The notes under the pieces are model-generated. The model was not told where the DNA came from. It saw only the letters and a list, made by a program, of their open reading frames with translations, and did no database searches. Position numbers and translations under genes: made by a program. 64,000 bases of DNA, taken from the NCBI GenBank assembly GCA_035275065.1, contig DATENM010000105.1, forward strand, positions 1 to 64,000. Reading direction: 5' to 3'. This DNA comes from Blastocatellia bacterium (lineage in GTDB: Bacteria > Acidobacteriota > Blastocatellia > UBA7656). Position 1 is the first letter of the stretch, and every line of letters begins with the position of its first letter. This document shows, one piece after another, positions 35,161 through 43,657 of the stretch.

Positions 35161-35973
35161 ATGCAGACTTTACAGCGTGGAACCTCTGGCGCGGCAGTCG
35201 CCCAACTGCAACAGCGGCTCAAGGACCTGGGGTTCGATATCGGCGTGATTGACGGCGTTTTCGGCCCGGGCACCGAAGCCGCGGTGATCGCCTTTCAGAA
35301 GAGCAAACAGCTTGGGGCCGATGGGGTCGCCGGGCCGCAAACGCTTGCGGCGCTCGACCTGACGATTGAAGCTCCCGACGATCTTCCCATTGAAGTCGGC
35401 CCGTCGGTCATCCCGCAGGTGACGGTCGATGTGGTCTCAAAGATGTTCCCGCAGACCCCCGTCGCCAATATCCGCACCCATCTGCCTTTCGTTTTGCAGG
35501 CGCTTGAAGAGGCGGAATTGGCAGACAAGAACATGGTCTTGATGGCGTTGGGAACCATTCGCGCCGAGACCGAAAGCTTCGAGCCGATCAGCGAATTCAA
35601 GTCGAGGTTCAACACCTCGCAGGGCGGCCAGCCCTTCGACCTCTACGACAAGCGCAGCGATCTCGGCAATCAAGGGCGACCGGACGGTCCGAATTTCAAG
35701 GGCCGGGGTTTCGTCCAATTGACTGGCCGCAGCAATTACAAAGTCCACGGCGCCGCCATCGGCGTGGACTTGATCAGCGTGCCCGACCGCGCTAATGATC
35801 CGACGATTGCCGCCCGCTTGCTGGCCAGCTTCATCAAGAGCAAAGAGCAGAAAATCAGGCAGGCACTCAACGCGGGTGACTTGAAGACCGCGCGCAAGCT
35901 GGTCAATGGCGGCTCGCACGGCCTGGATCGTTTCACTGATGCCTACACCATCGGCCAGGGACTGATCGATTGA
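35161..35973 (+). CDS. Peptidoglycan-binding GH19-type endolysin-like protein
   Basis: This 270-residue protein has an N-terminal PG_binding_1 domain (residues 1-65, LQQRLKDLGFDIGVIDGVFGPGT). Its C-terminal domain resembles chitinase class I/GH19 lysozyme (about 90-270), with GRGFVQLTGRSNYKVHG and an upstream glutamate-rich RAETESFEPISEFKSR stretch where the family's catalytic Glu is expected. There is no signal peptide, which is the phage-endolysin layout, yet no holin or other phage genes are adjacent. AAGGAGG is ideally placed before the ATG. It may be a domesticated lysin, or act on the wall after cell lysis. Confidence 0.75.
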   Translation: MQTLQRGTSGAAVAQLQQRLKDLGFDIGVIDGVFGPGTEAAVIAFQKSKQLGADGVAGPQTLAALDLTIEAPDDLPIEVGPSVIPQVTVDVVSKMFPQTPVANIRTHLPFVLQALEEAELADKNMVLMALGTIRAETESFEPISEFKSRFNTSQGGQPFDLYDKRSDLGNQGRPDGPNFKGRGFVQLTGRSNYKVHGAAIGVDLISVPDRANDPTIAARLLASFIKSKEQKIRQALNAGDLKTARKLVNGGSHGLDRFTDAYTIGQGLID

Positions 35974-35980
35974 AGCGCGG

Positions 35981-37375
35981 TCAATAAGGGCCGTTGAAGG
36001 CGCCGCGGCGCAGGAACTGGCCGGCGCCCTGGCGGCCTCGATACTCGCCGTCTTCGATCACCACGCTACCACGCGACAAGACGGTGCGGGTGACGCCACG
36101 CACCGTCATCCCTTCATAACAACTGTAGTCGACGTTCATGTGGTGCGTCGCCGCAGAGATCGTCTGCTCCTGCTCGGGATCGAAGATGACGATGTCTGCG
36201 TCACTGCCCACGGCGATAGTGCCTTTGCGCGGGAACAGGCCGAAGAGCCTGGCGGCGGCGGTGGAGGTCAATTCGACGAAGCGGTTGACGCTGATCCGGC
36301 GGCCCACGACGCCTCCGTTGTAGACCAGGCTCATGCGGTGCTCGACTCCGGGGCCGCCGTTAGGAATCTTGGTGAAGTCGTCGAGGCCGAGCGTCTTCTG
36401 CTCCTTGAAACAGAACGGGCAGTGATCGGTCGAGATGACTTGCAGATCATTGCCCGCGAGTCCCTGCCAGAGCTTGTCCTGATTCCACTTCTCGCGCAGC
36501 GGCGGCGTCATCACGTACTTTGCGCCCTCGAATCCTTCCTGCTCATAATGCGTGTAATCGAGGAAGAGGTACTGCGGGCAGGTTTCGGCGAAGGCCGGGA
36601 GCCCGATGTCGCGCGCCTCGCGCACTTCCTGGAGCGCGTCATAACAACTGAGATGGACGATGTAGACCGGCGAGTCGGCCATCTCGGCGATGGCGATGGC
36701 GCGATGCACGCCTTCGGCTTCGGCTTTGGTCGGGCGGGTCAACGCATGGTACTTGGGCGCGGTGTGGCCTTCGGCGAGCGCGTGGCGGATGATCTCGTTG
36801 ATGACGATGCCGTTCTCGGCGTGCATGCAGATCAGGCCGCCGCTGCCGCCTGCGACCTTCATGGCGCGGAAGATGGTCGCGTCGTCTACGAGAAAGACGC
36901 CGGGGTAGGCCATAAACATTTTGAAGCTCGTCACGCCTTCGCGGATGAGCTGCTTCATCTCAGGAATCTTCTCGTCGGGCAGATCCGTGGTGATCAGGTG
37001 AAAGCCGTAATCAACGACCGGCTTGCCTTCGGCCTTCTGGTGCCAGTTGTCGACGGCTTGAATGAGCGACTCGCCTTTGTACTGGACGGCGAAATCGATG
37101 ATCGTCGTCGTGCCGCCGTGCGCGGCGGCCCGCGTGCCTGTGTGGAAGTCGTCCGACGAAGAGGTGCCGCCGAAAGGCAACTCCATGTGAGTATGCGGAT
37201 CAATGCCGCCGGGGATGACCAGCATGCCTGTGGCATCAATCGTCTTGTCGACTTCGCCGACGACCTGGGCAAGATTTTTGCCGATCAGCGTGATGGTTTC
37301 GTCTTCGACAAGCACGTCGGCCATGTAATCATCGACCGCCGTGACGATGCGTCCGTTCTGAATGAGCGTTTTCAT
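35981..37375 (-). CDS. D-hydantoinase / dihydropyrimidinase
   Basis: This 464-residue amidohydrolase opens cyclic ureides such as dihydrouracil or 5-substituted hydantoins. The binuclear zinc site is complete: His61 and His63 (DPHTHMELP), carboxylated Lys152 (SFKMFMAYPG), His185, His241 and Asp317 (STDHCPF). The Cys-Pro-Phe after the aspartate matches dihydropyrimidinase rather than dihydroorotase. The neighbouring class III aminotransferase and aldehyde dehydrogenase suggest reductive pyrimidine (beta-alanine) catabolism. No dihydropyrimidine dehydrogenase or N-carbamoyl-beta-alanine amidase is in the window. Confidence 0.93.
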   Translation of the reverse strand: MKTLIQNGRIVTAVDDYMADVLVEDETITLIGKNLAQVVGEVDKTIDATGMLVIPGGIDPHTHMELPFGGTSSSDDFHTGTRAAAHGGTTTIIDFAVQYKGESLIQAVDNWHQKAEGKPVVDYGFHLITTDLPDEKIPEMKQLIREGVTSFKMFMAYPGVFLVDDATIFRAMKVAGGSGGLICMHAENGIVINEIIRHALAEGHTAPKYHALTRPTKAEAEGVHRAIAIAEMADSPVYIVHLSCYDALQEVREARDIGLPAFAETCPQYLFLDYTHYEQEGFEGAKYVMTPPLREKWNQDKLWQGLAGNDLQVISTDHCPFCFKEQKTLGLDDFTKIPNGGPGVEHRMSLVYNGGVVGRRISVNRFVELTSTAAARLFGLFPRKGTIAVGSDADIVIFDPEQEQTISAATHHMNVDYSCYEGMTVRGVTRTVLSRGSVVIEDGEYRGRQGAGQFLRRGAFNGPY

Positions 37376-37437
37376 GAGTTGACCTCTCGATCCGCGAGCC
37401 GCGCCAGTCGCCAGGGATCGAACGATTCGCCGCTCGC

Positions 37438-38751
37438 CTACCCCAGCGCCGCGAACGCGCCGTCGAGCGCCGTGACCAGCTCGTCAATGTCCGCTTTGCT
37501 GGCAATCAACGGCGGCCCCAGGCGGATGATGTTGCCGTACAGGCCGCCCTTGCCAATCAGCACGCCGCGCCGCCGCGTCTCTTCAAAGACGCGCGCCACC
37601 GATTCGGCGTCGGGCTGTTTGGTCGTGCGGTCCTTGACGCATTCAATCGCCTGCATCAAGCCCATGCCGCGCACATCGCCAATCACCGGATACTTGTCTT
37701 TCAGTTCTTCGAGCCGCGCGCGCAGGTAGCCGCCGACTTCGCGGGCGTTGCGCGGCAGGTCGTTCTCTTCGATGACGCGAATCGTCGCCAGCGCCGCCGC
37801 CGCGCTCACCGGGTTGCCGCCGAAAGTCGAAAACGTCAGCGACGGGTACTTGTCGGCGACCTCCGGCACCGCCGTCGTGCAGCCGATGGGCGAGCCGTTC
37901 GCCATGCCTTTGGCAAAGGTCATCACCTCGGGCTCGACTTCCCAATGCTCGATGCCGCACCAGTGATCGCCCGTGCGTCCCCAGCCGGTCTGCACTTCGT
38001 CGCAGATGTAGATGCCGCCATAACGGCGAACGATTTCCGTGACCACTTTGAAATAATCCTTCGGCGGCGTGATGAAGCCGCCGACTCCCATGATCGGCTC
38101 GGCGATGAAGGCGGCGATCTGACCGGTTGTCGAAGTCTGGATCAGCTCTTCGACATCGCGGGCGCATTCCAGGGCGCACGATTCGGGATTGAGGTTGAAC
38201 GGGCAGCGATAACAATAAGGCGCATGGGCGTGGACGATGCCGGCGACCAGCGACGGCCCGTGCTTCCACGTCGAATGCCCGGTCGCCGTCATGTTCATCA
38301 CCGAGCGCCCGTGATAGGCATGGCGCAGGGCGATGATTTCGGTGCGCCCTGTATAGAGCCGCGCCAGCACCATCGCGGTCTCGTCGGCTTCGGTGCCGCT
38401 GCTCGTGAAGAAGCTCTTCTGCAAGCGGCCCGGCGTAATCCCGGCCACTTTCGCGGCCAGCTCGGCCTGCGGGCGGTTGATGTAGAGCGTCGAGGTGTGA
38501 GCGATGGCGCCGGCCTGACGGCTGATGGCTTCGACGACTTCCGGGCGCGCGTGGCCGACCGAAGTCGTCAGCACGCCGCCAAAGCAATCGAGATAGCGGT
38601 TGCCTTCGGTGTCCCAGATGTGCATGCCTTCGCCGCGTTCGAGCGCGATTGGCTCTTTATAATAAGTCGCGGCGCATGGCCAGATGTACTCTTGCTGTTT
38701 GGCAACTAGGTCGTCGGTTGCGGATTGCGTCGTCGGATTTTGTGCGGCCAT
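37438..38751 (-). CDS. Class III PLP-dependent aminotransferase (AGXT2/beta-alanine type)
   Basis: This 437-residue omega-aminotransferase has PLP Lys281 (MTFAKGMANGSP), the DEVQTGWGRTG motif (Asp251) and the FFTSSGTEADETA cofactor-phosphate loop. It resembles alanine-glyoxylate/beta-alanine-pyruvate aminotransferases. With the hydantoinase 63 bp downstream on the same strand, a likely role is conversion of beta-alanine or 3-aminoisobutyrate to the semialdehyde. 4-Aminobutyrate or ornithine as donor cannot be excluded. The extra Cys cluster (YCYRCPFNLNPESCALEC) at about 180-196 is seen in this subgroup. Confidence 0.88.
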   Translation of the reverse strand: MAAQNPTTQSATDDLVAKQQEYIWPCAATYYKEPIALERGEGMHIWDTEGNRYLDCFGGVLTTSVGHARPEVVEAISRQAGAIAHTSTLYINRPQAELAAKVAGITPGRLQKSFFTSSGTEADETAMVLARLYTGRTEIIALRHAYHGRSVMNMTATGHSTWKHGPSLVAGIVHAHAPYCYRCPFNLNPESCALECARDVEELIQTSTTGQIAAFIAEPIMGVGGFITPPKDYFKVVTEIVRRYGGIYICDEVQTGWGRTGDHWCGIEHWEVEPEVMTFAKGMANGSPIGCTTAVPEVADKYPSLTFSTFGGNPVSAAAALATIRVIEENDLPRNAREVGGYLRARLEELKDKYPVIGDVRGMGLMQAIECVKDRTTKQPDAESVARVFEETRRRGVLIGKGGLYGNIIRLGPPLIASKADIDELVTALDGAFAALG

Positions 38752-38834
38752 CGAAACCTCCAGTCTGATGATTAGCGCGATGTGTGGAAGCGCGATTATT
38801 TAACTACGAGGCGATGGCAGGCGTCAATCTAGGG

Positions 38835-39989
38835 CTAGACCTTGTTGGCCTTCAGTTCGGCGAGCGAGTAATGCGTATCGCGCCAGTTGATGCCGTCATT
38901 GCGTATCGTCTTGCGCGTCGCGTTCCACATCAGGTAGAGGAACAGCAAAACCGCTACGGGGAAGAGCAGGGCATACCTGCGGCGCACGCCGACTAGCGGC
39001 GCGCCGCGCGCGTAGCCGGCCATCACGATCAACACCGAAGCCAGGTTCAGCCACCGCGTCGCGCCATGCGTCACAAACACGCCGACGAAAGGCCAGAGGA
39101 ACCAGACGAGTTGCAGCAGCGCCCCGCCCGCCACCAGCGCCAGGCTGTATTCAAGCCCCGCGAAGAAATTCTTCTCCGTGCCGGCAATCAGCTCGCGTAC
39201 CGACGCGTACCATTCGACAGAGATCATGCCGACGCCATGCAACACCTCTTGCCGGTAGCCGCTCTGCTTCAGCACCTTGCCGAGTTTCATGTCGTCATCG
39301 GGCCGCATGCGAATTTTTTGATGGCCGCCGATCCGCCGATAGGCTTCCGCCCGCACCAGGTTGAATGCGCCAATGCCAATGAAGCGCGAGCTGCGCGGGT
39401 CCGCCGCCTTCCAGGGTTTCGCGAAGAGCGCAAAGAACAGGCCGAAGACACCGAGAAAAGCATTTAACATCACGCCCGGCATATGCCCTTCCGGCCCCAG
39501 CGTAATGTGGTCGCGGCGTTCACGCTCGGCATAGCTCACGGCCCGCCTTATCGCCGTCGGATGCATGACGATGTCGGCGTCGGTGAATAGCAGGAAATCG
39601 CCTGTCGCCTGCCGCGCCGCAAAGTCGAGCGCGTGATTCTTGCCGAGCCAGCCCGGCGGCAGCTCGCTGATGTGCAGCGGGCGCAGCCGCAGGCCGCTTG
39701 CGGCCATGCGGTCGAGGATGCCGCCCGTCCCGTCGGTCGAGCGGTCATCGGCGACAATGACTTCGAGCTGCGGGTAATCTTGATTGAGCACCGACGGCAA
39801 GGCTTCTTCAATGTGGCGGGCCTCGTTGCGCGCCGCGATGACGACAGAGACGCGCGGCCACACTGTTTGTTCGAGCGGCGCGATATCTTTCAGCGAGCGG
39901 ATGCGCCGGTTGCCCTGCCATAGATCAATCGTCATGAGGACGTAAGCCGCGACCGTGACGGCGGCGAGATAGAACAGGAATTTCTCCAT
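38835..39989 (-). CDS. Membrane family 2 glycosyltransferase
   Basis: This 384-residue GT-A enzyme has one N-terminal membrane helix (residues 5-22) and three C-terminal ones (about 285-350). The nucleotide-sugar site includes VIAARNEARHI, the aspartates of ADDRSTDGT, the DXD-like TDADIV and PDDDMKLG. It resembles the HpnB/CrtQ-like group acting on hopanoids or carotenoids, but no terpenoid genes are nearby, so the acceptor is unknown. Its position between the aminotransferase and the aldehyde dehydrogenase on the same strand does not suggest a shared pathway. Confidence 0.85.
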   Translation of the reverse strand: MEKFLFYLAAVTVAAYVLMTIDLWQGNRRIRSLKDIAPLEQTVWPRVSVVIAARNEARHIEEALPSVLNQDYPQLEVIVADDRSTDGTGGILDRMAASGLRLRPLHISELPPGWLGKNHALDFAARQATGDFLLFTDADIVMHPTAIRRAVSYAERERRDHITLGPEGHMPGVMLNAFLGVFGLFFALFAKPWKAADPRSSRFIGIGAFNLVRAEAYRRIGGHQKIRMRPDDDMKLGKVLKQSGYRQEVLHGVGMISVEWYASVRELIAGTEKNFFAGLEYSLALVAGGALLQLVWFLWPFVGVFVTHGATRWLNLASVLIVMAGYARGAPLVGVRRRYALLFPVAVLLFLYLMWNATRKTIRNDGINWRDTHYSLAELKANKV

Positions 39990-40046
39990 CGCTTACCAGT
40001 CTAACCGCCGGCAGAACGCGGCGGAAGCGGGGCGCGCTAGGGCCAT

Positions 40047-41513
40047 TCACTTGTAGTTGATGTAGACGGTCTTGGCCTCTGTGTAGAAATCCAGCACCGC
40101 GTCGCCGACTTCGCGCCCGCCGTAACCGCTCTCTTTGATGCCGCCGAACGGCGCGTGCGAATAGCCGCCGACGCCCGGGCGGTTGACATGCACCATGCCC
40201 GATTCGATGCGCTCGGCGAACTGGAAGACGCGCCCGACGTCGCGCGTGAAGATCGAAGCCGTTAACCCATAGCGCACCGCGTTGGCAATCCGCAGCGCTT
40301 CGTCGAGATCACGGGCGCGGATCACCGCCAGCACCGGCCCGAAGATTTCCTCGCGGGCGATTTCCATGTCGGGCTGCGCTTCGATAACCGTCGGCGGAAA
40401 GAAGTAGCCGCGCTCCAGGCCGTCGCCCTGCATCGCTTCACCGCCTGTGCAGAAGCGCGCCTGTTGGCGGCGGCCCGATTCGATGTAGCGCGCCACACCC
40501 GCCATCGCCCGCTCGTCGACCAGCGGCCCCATCTCGATGCCCGTTTGCATGCCTGGCCCTGTGCGAAACGCGGCGGCGCGCGCGACCAGCCGCTCAAGGA
40601 ACTGGTCATAAATATTCCCGACGACGATGGCGCGGCTCGTCGCCGTGCAGCGCTGGCCGGTTGCGCCAAAAGCGCCCGCCGCCGCGCCCGCCACCGCCAT
40701 GTCGAGGTCGGCGTCTTCGAGGATGATCTGCGGGTTCTTGCCGCCCAACTCCAGTTGCAATTTTAATAAGCGGTCGCTTGCCGCGCGCGCGATCAGCTTG
40801 CCGACTTTGGTCGAGCCGGTAAACGACACGCCGCGCACCACGTCGCTCGCAATCAATTCTTCGCCCGGCTCGGCATCGCCATGCACCAGATTGACGACGC
40901 CCGCGGGCAGGCCGACTTCTTCGAGGCCGCGCACCAGCATGGCCGCGGTCATCGGCGTCAGCGGCGACGGCTTCAACACGCAGGTATTGCCGGCGACCAG
41001 CGCCGGCGCCAGCTTCCACACGGGGATGGCGACAGGGAAATTCCACGGGCTGATCAAGCCGACGACGCCGAGCGGCTGCGTGTTCGTGTAACAAAAAATA
41101 CTCTCGTCTTCCGAAGGCAGGACGCGCCCGCCGAGCCGCCGGCCCATCCCCGCCGTGTATTCAAGGATGTCGAGCGCGCGGCGCACTTCACCGACGGATT
41201 CGGCCAGCGTCTTGCCTTCTTCGCGGGTCAGCAGCATGGCCAGGTGGTCTTTGTTGGCCTCAAGCCAGGCGAGCCAATCGAACAGCAGCTTGCCGCGGCG
41301 CGGCGCCGGCCATGCGCGCCACGCGGCAGAGGCGCGGGCGGCGGCTTCAATAGCCTGCCGCGCGTCTTCTCCCGCGGAATCGGGGGCGCGGCCCGCAAGC
41401 AGGCTGCGATCCGCGGGGTCGAAGCGCTCTGTCCACTTGTCGGAAGCGGCAGGTTGCCAGCGGCCATCAATGAAGTTCAATACCGTGTCGCCGGGTTGTG
41501 GGATTCCGTTCAT
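40047..41513 (-). CDS. NAD(P)-dependent aldehyde dehydrogenase
   Basis: This 488-residue ALDH-superfamily enzyme has the general base Glu255 (LQLELGGKNPQ), nucleophile Cys289 (GATGQRCTATSR) and the SPWNFPVAIP cofactor motif. It is closest in style to alpha-ketoglutaric semialdehyde dehydrogenases. CoA-dependent malonate-semialdehyde dehydrogenases lack the catalytic Glu seen here, so it likely yields a free acid. The ATG at 41513 has an AAAGGAG site; an in-frame ATG at 41552 would add 13 residues without one. Genome context suggests oxidation of the semialdehyde made by the upstream aminotransferase, but the glycosyltransferase between them weakens the link. Confidence 0.88.
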   Translation of the reverse strand: MNGIPQPGDTVLNFIDGRWQPAASDKWTERFDPADRSLLAGRAPDSAGEDARQAIEAAARASAAWRAWPAPRRGKLLFDWLAWLEANKDHLAMLLTREEGKTLAESVGEVRRALDILEYTAGMGRRLGGRVLPSEDESIFCYTNTQPLGVVGLISPWNFPVAIPVWKLAPALVAGNTCVLKPSPLTPMTAAMLVRGLEEVGLPAGVVNLVHGDAEPGEELIASDVVRGVSFTGSTKVGKLIARAASDRLLKLQLELGGKNPQIILEDADLDMAVAGAAAGAFGATGQRCTATSRAIVVGNIYDQFLERLVARAAAFRTGPGMQTGIEMGPLVDERAMAGVARYIESGRRQQARFCTGGEAMQGDGLERGYFFPPTVIEAQPDMEIAREEIFGPVLAVIRARDLDEALRIANAVRYGLTASIFTRDVGRVFQFAERIESGMVHVNRPGVGGYSHAPFGGIKESGYGGREVGDAVLDFYTEAKTVYINYK

Positions 41514-42008
41514 CGCGTCGAGTCTCCTTTGGCTCAGATGCTGCGGCGGCATTATCTCGGATCGCCTGTGCCGATTGCAACGCCGCGCTCAACGCTTCGA
41601 GCCCATCGGCAACAGCGGGCACGGGCAGCCATTGTTCGCCATGTTCTGATCGGTGATCTGGCAGGTCGTCTGATTGGCGATGATGACGGTCGCCGTGCCG
41701 CGCCCTGCTGAGACTGAAGGCGAGCCAATCGATCCTTTCCCTGCTTTGGCCGACTACTTCTATACAACATTGAATAGGGGGTGGCAATAGAGCCGCCTGG
41801 AATCGTCGTTGACTTAGCCGCTCTGTTCCCATCTTTAAGTCGAGCCGTTATCATGAGGTTGAGAAATACGGAGAAGGGATTGGCTGATGACGCCACCGAA
41901 CAAGCGCCTACAGCAGGGGCCGCGAACGCGAGTCTCTCATCAATCTCGGAGTGGCATGCGCGGCCCCGCTGGTGCGCGGCGGTCGGCCGCCTGGAGTGAG
42001 ATGCCGGA
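41514..42008. other. 495-bp gap, mostly uncoding, with attC-like palindrome
   Basis: From 41514 to about 41880 no frame resembles a known protein; stop codons interrupt all of the longer plus-strand frames. From 41895 an imperfect palindrome resembling an integron recombination site runs up to the next gene. The stretch may be the remains of an older cassette. Confidence 0.4.
41895..41986 (+). other. attC-like imperfect palindrome
   Basis: The left side begins CCGAACAAGCGCC (reading N-K-R-L-Q in the forward frame). The core arms CAGCAGGGGCCGCG (41911-41924) and CGCGGCCCCGCTG (41959-41971) pair with a single bulged A. The right side ends GGCGGTCGG, partly complementary to the start. Size and bulged-stem layout match integron attC sites, but the right simple site lacks the canonical GTTRRRY, so it would be degenerate. 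Confidence 0.4.
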
Positions 42009-42527
42009 ATGAAACGCATCTTAGTGATCGGGACCTCAGGTGCGGGCAAGTCGACGCTGGCACAGCGCGTAGCAAAATGCTTGGGACTGCCTTTTATTGC
42101 CTCAGACCATTTTTATTGGGAGCCGGGCTGGAGAGTGGCCTCATCAGAGAAAGTTCGCCAGCAACTCAGGGAGGTCATCCGTCAGGAAGCGTGGGTGCTG
42201 GATGGCAACTTTGACGACGAGCGCGAATCCGTCTGGTGTCGAGCGGATTGCATTATTTGGCTCGACTATTCTTTGCTGACCATTTGTCGTCGCATTGTCT
42301 TCCGCAATTTTCACTGGGTGATAACCCGGCAGCCGACCTGGTCAGGCAATCGGATGACGCTCGAAAGGGCCCTTTCGGGCCTCCGCCATGCGGTCAAATC
42401 TTATCGCATCAAAAGGCGAGACTATCCGCAATGGCTGGCTGAATTATCTGGCATTCCGAGGTATCGGTTCCGTACCAGCCGTGAGGCCGAAGCCTGGCTT
42501 CAAAGTCTGAACCAACAGGCGGCGTAA
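42009..42527 (+). CDS. Small P-loop kinase, FlaR/topology-modulation-like
   Basis: This 172-residue protein has a Walker A motif GTSGAGKST (residues 8-16) and a nucleotide-kinase lid-like segment (IIWLDYSLLTICRRIVFRNF). It resembles adenylate-kinase-like proteins annotated as DNA topology modulation protein FlaR. The substrate is unknown. Such proteins are frequent cargo of integron cassettes, which fits the attC-like palindrome just upstream. Its base composition looks less G+C-rich than the neighbours on both sides, a sign of transfer. A GGAG lies 12 bases before the ATG, further than usual. Confidence 0.8.
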   Translation: MKRILVIGTSGAGKSTLAQRVAKCLGLPFIASDHFYWEPGWRVASSEKVRQQLREVIRQEAWVLDGNFDDERESVWCRADCIIWLDYSLLTICRRIVFRNFHWVITRQPTWSGNRMTLERALSGLRHAVKSYRIKRRDYPQWLAELSGIPRYRFRTSREAEAWLQSLNQQAA

Positions 42528-42946
42528 AATCTGCACAGGCCACGCCGTCTCGTTAGCGCGAGGTAGCCTGCCTATTTTTATTGGTCATTGTAAGTGCAGA
42601 GCGAAGAGTTGCCATTTTTATTCCCTCCTGCTGAAGCGTCAACTCGAATGAGCGGGTGAACTCGGGCAGAAGCCCGAAGCGATAGCCGATAGAGTTCATC
42701 CAGGCTTGCGCGGTTGAGGGTTTTCTTATATCGTGTCCGCCGTCACGTTGAGGTGTAATAGCTGCCCTTGGCCTACAGCCCCTAGCTGACTGCTCCACAT
42801 CTGATTCGTTTGGCCTGTAGTGCGAAGCCTTCAGCCGATAATCTGAAGCGCCAGGGCTGCGGCCCCGATCTGTTCAATAAAGGGATCACGATATTGCGTG
42901 ATCACTGAAACAATCACCATTCATTCTCAGGTTGAGGAAAACGACA
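42528..42946. other. 419-bp gap with fragments only
   Basis: Apart from one tiny minus-strand frame listed separately, nothing recognisable is encoded. GTAGTGCGAAGCCTTCAG at 42817-42834 looks like a truncated half of a tagged palindromic element. GTTAGCGC at 42553-42560 resembles an integron right-hand simple site but no palindrome pairs with it. Confidence 0.35.
42553..42615 (-). CDS. Possible 20-residue peptide with strong ribosome-binding site
   Basis: A GGAGG eight bases before the ATG at 42613-42615 is among the best Shine-Dalgarno sites in the window. The frame is only 20 codons (starts MATLRSALT). It is hydrophilic, with no membrane segment. The frame continues upstream of this ATG, so it could also be the end of a decayed gene. 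No function is suggested. Confidence 0.22.
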   Translation of the reverse strand: MATLRSALTMTNKNRQATSR

Positions 42947-43456
42947 ATGGAAACTCCTGATTCAAAGACACCGCCTTCTTATGGCCCTTCCATATTGGCT
43001 GACGCAAACGCGCCGACGAACCAACAGCCGAATACGGCGTTGATGCCAGCCGAGGTACGCGACCGTGTCTTCCGCTCAGCCAATTGGTTCTTTTGGATCG
43101 CGGGGCTGTCGCTGATCAACTCGATTGCCGCGCATCTCGGCGGCCACTGGCACTTCTTTTTAGGGCTGGGGATCACGGCAGTCGCTGACGCCGTGGCGCA
43201 GCAAATTGGCGGGATAGGCCCGGGTCTAGCCCTGGTCTTCGACCTGATCGGCGCAGGCATATTCGTTGGCATCGGGCTGCTGGCACGGCGGATGATGCTC
43301 TGGGCGTTTGTGGCCGGGATGGTGGCCTACGGGCTGGATGGGGTGGTGCTGTTGATGCTCGGCGAGTATCTCAGTGCAGGGTTCCACGGCTATGTCCTTT
43401 ATAGTATTTATCTCGGAGTGAATGCCCTTCGCCAGCAGCGCCTGGCGGCAGGATAG
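42947..43456 (+). CDS. Polytopic membrane protein, unknown function
   Basis: This 169-residue protein has a 45-residue polar, Pro-rich N-terminus. It is followed by four hydrophobic segments, about 46-63 (WFFWIAGLSLINSIAAHLG), 68-84, 95-115 (GLALVFDLIGAGIFVGIGLL) and 120-155. It has no conserved catalytic residues. The ATG at 42947 has GAGGAAA upstream. It resembles uncharacterised small integral membrane proteins; no family name is claimed. It is flanked by the kinase-like gene and a lytic transglycosylase, with no operon link visible. Confidence 0.6.
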   Translation: METPDSKTPPSYGPSILADANAPTNQQPNTALMPAEVRDRVFRSANWFFWIAGLSLINSIAAHLGGHWHFFLGLGITAVADAVAQQIGGIGPGLALVFDLIGAGIFVGIGLLARRMMLWAFVAGMVAYGLDGVVLLMLGEYLSAGFHGYVLYSIYLGVNALRQQRLAAG

Positions 43457-43564
43457 CAGGCAGTGGCCGGAAGGCCCATGACACAATGAATCCAAAGCAG
43501 TAACGGGGATAATCTTAAACCGTTGAAAGCAAAACACGAGCGCCCGGTCAAATGAAAGTTATTA

Positions 43565-43593
43565 TTGACTTGGCTTGAGGTCAGAACTAAACT
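43565..43593 (+). promoter_or_regulatory. Sigma70-type promoter upstream of lytic transglycosylase
   Basis: TTGACT (43565-43570) and TAAACT (43588-43593) are separated by exactly 17 bp. The start codon of the transglycosylase gene is 65 bp downstream. The boxes match the consensus at five and four of six positions. Confidence 0.6.
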
Positions 43594-43657
43594 GGCCGGG
43601 ATTACGCATGCCCCTGCGTCAGTGGTGTCATGAGCCAGCCCCGAAGCGAGATCGCGC

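Noticed and set aside
36140..37729. 529-codon open frame on the plus strand
   Set aside because: Antisense shadow of the hydantoinase gene, whose zinc ligands and PLP-enzyme neighbour leave no doubt about the real strand.
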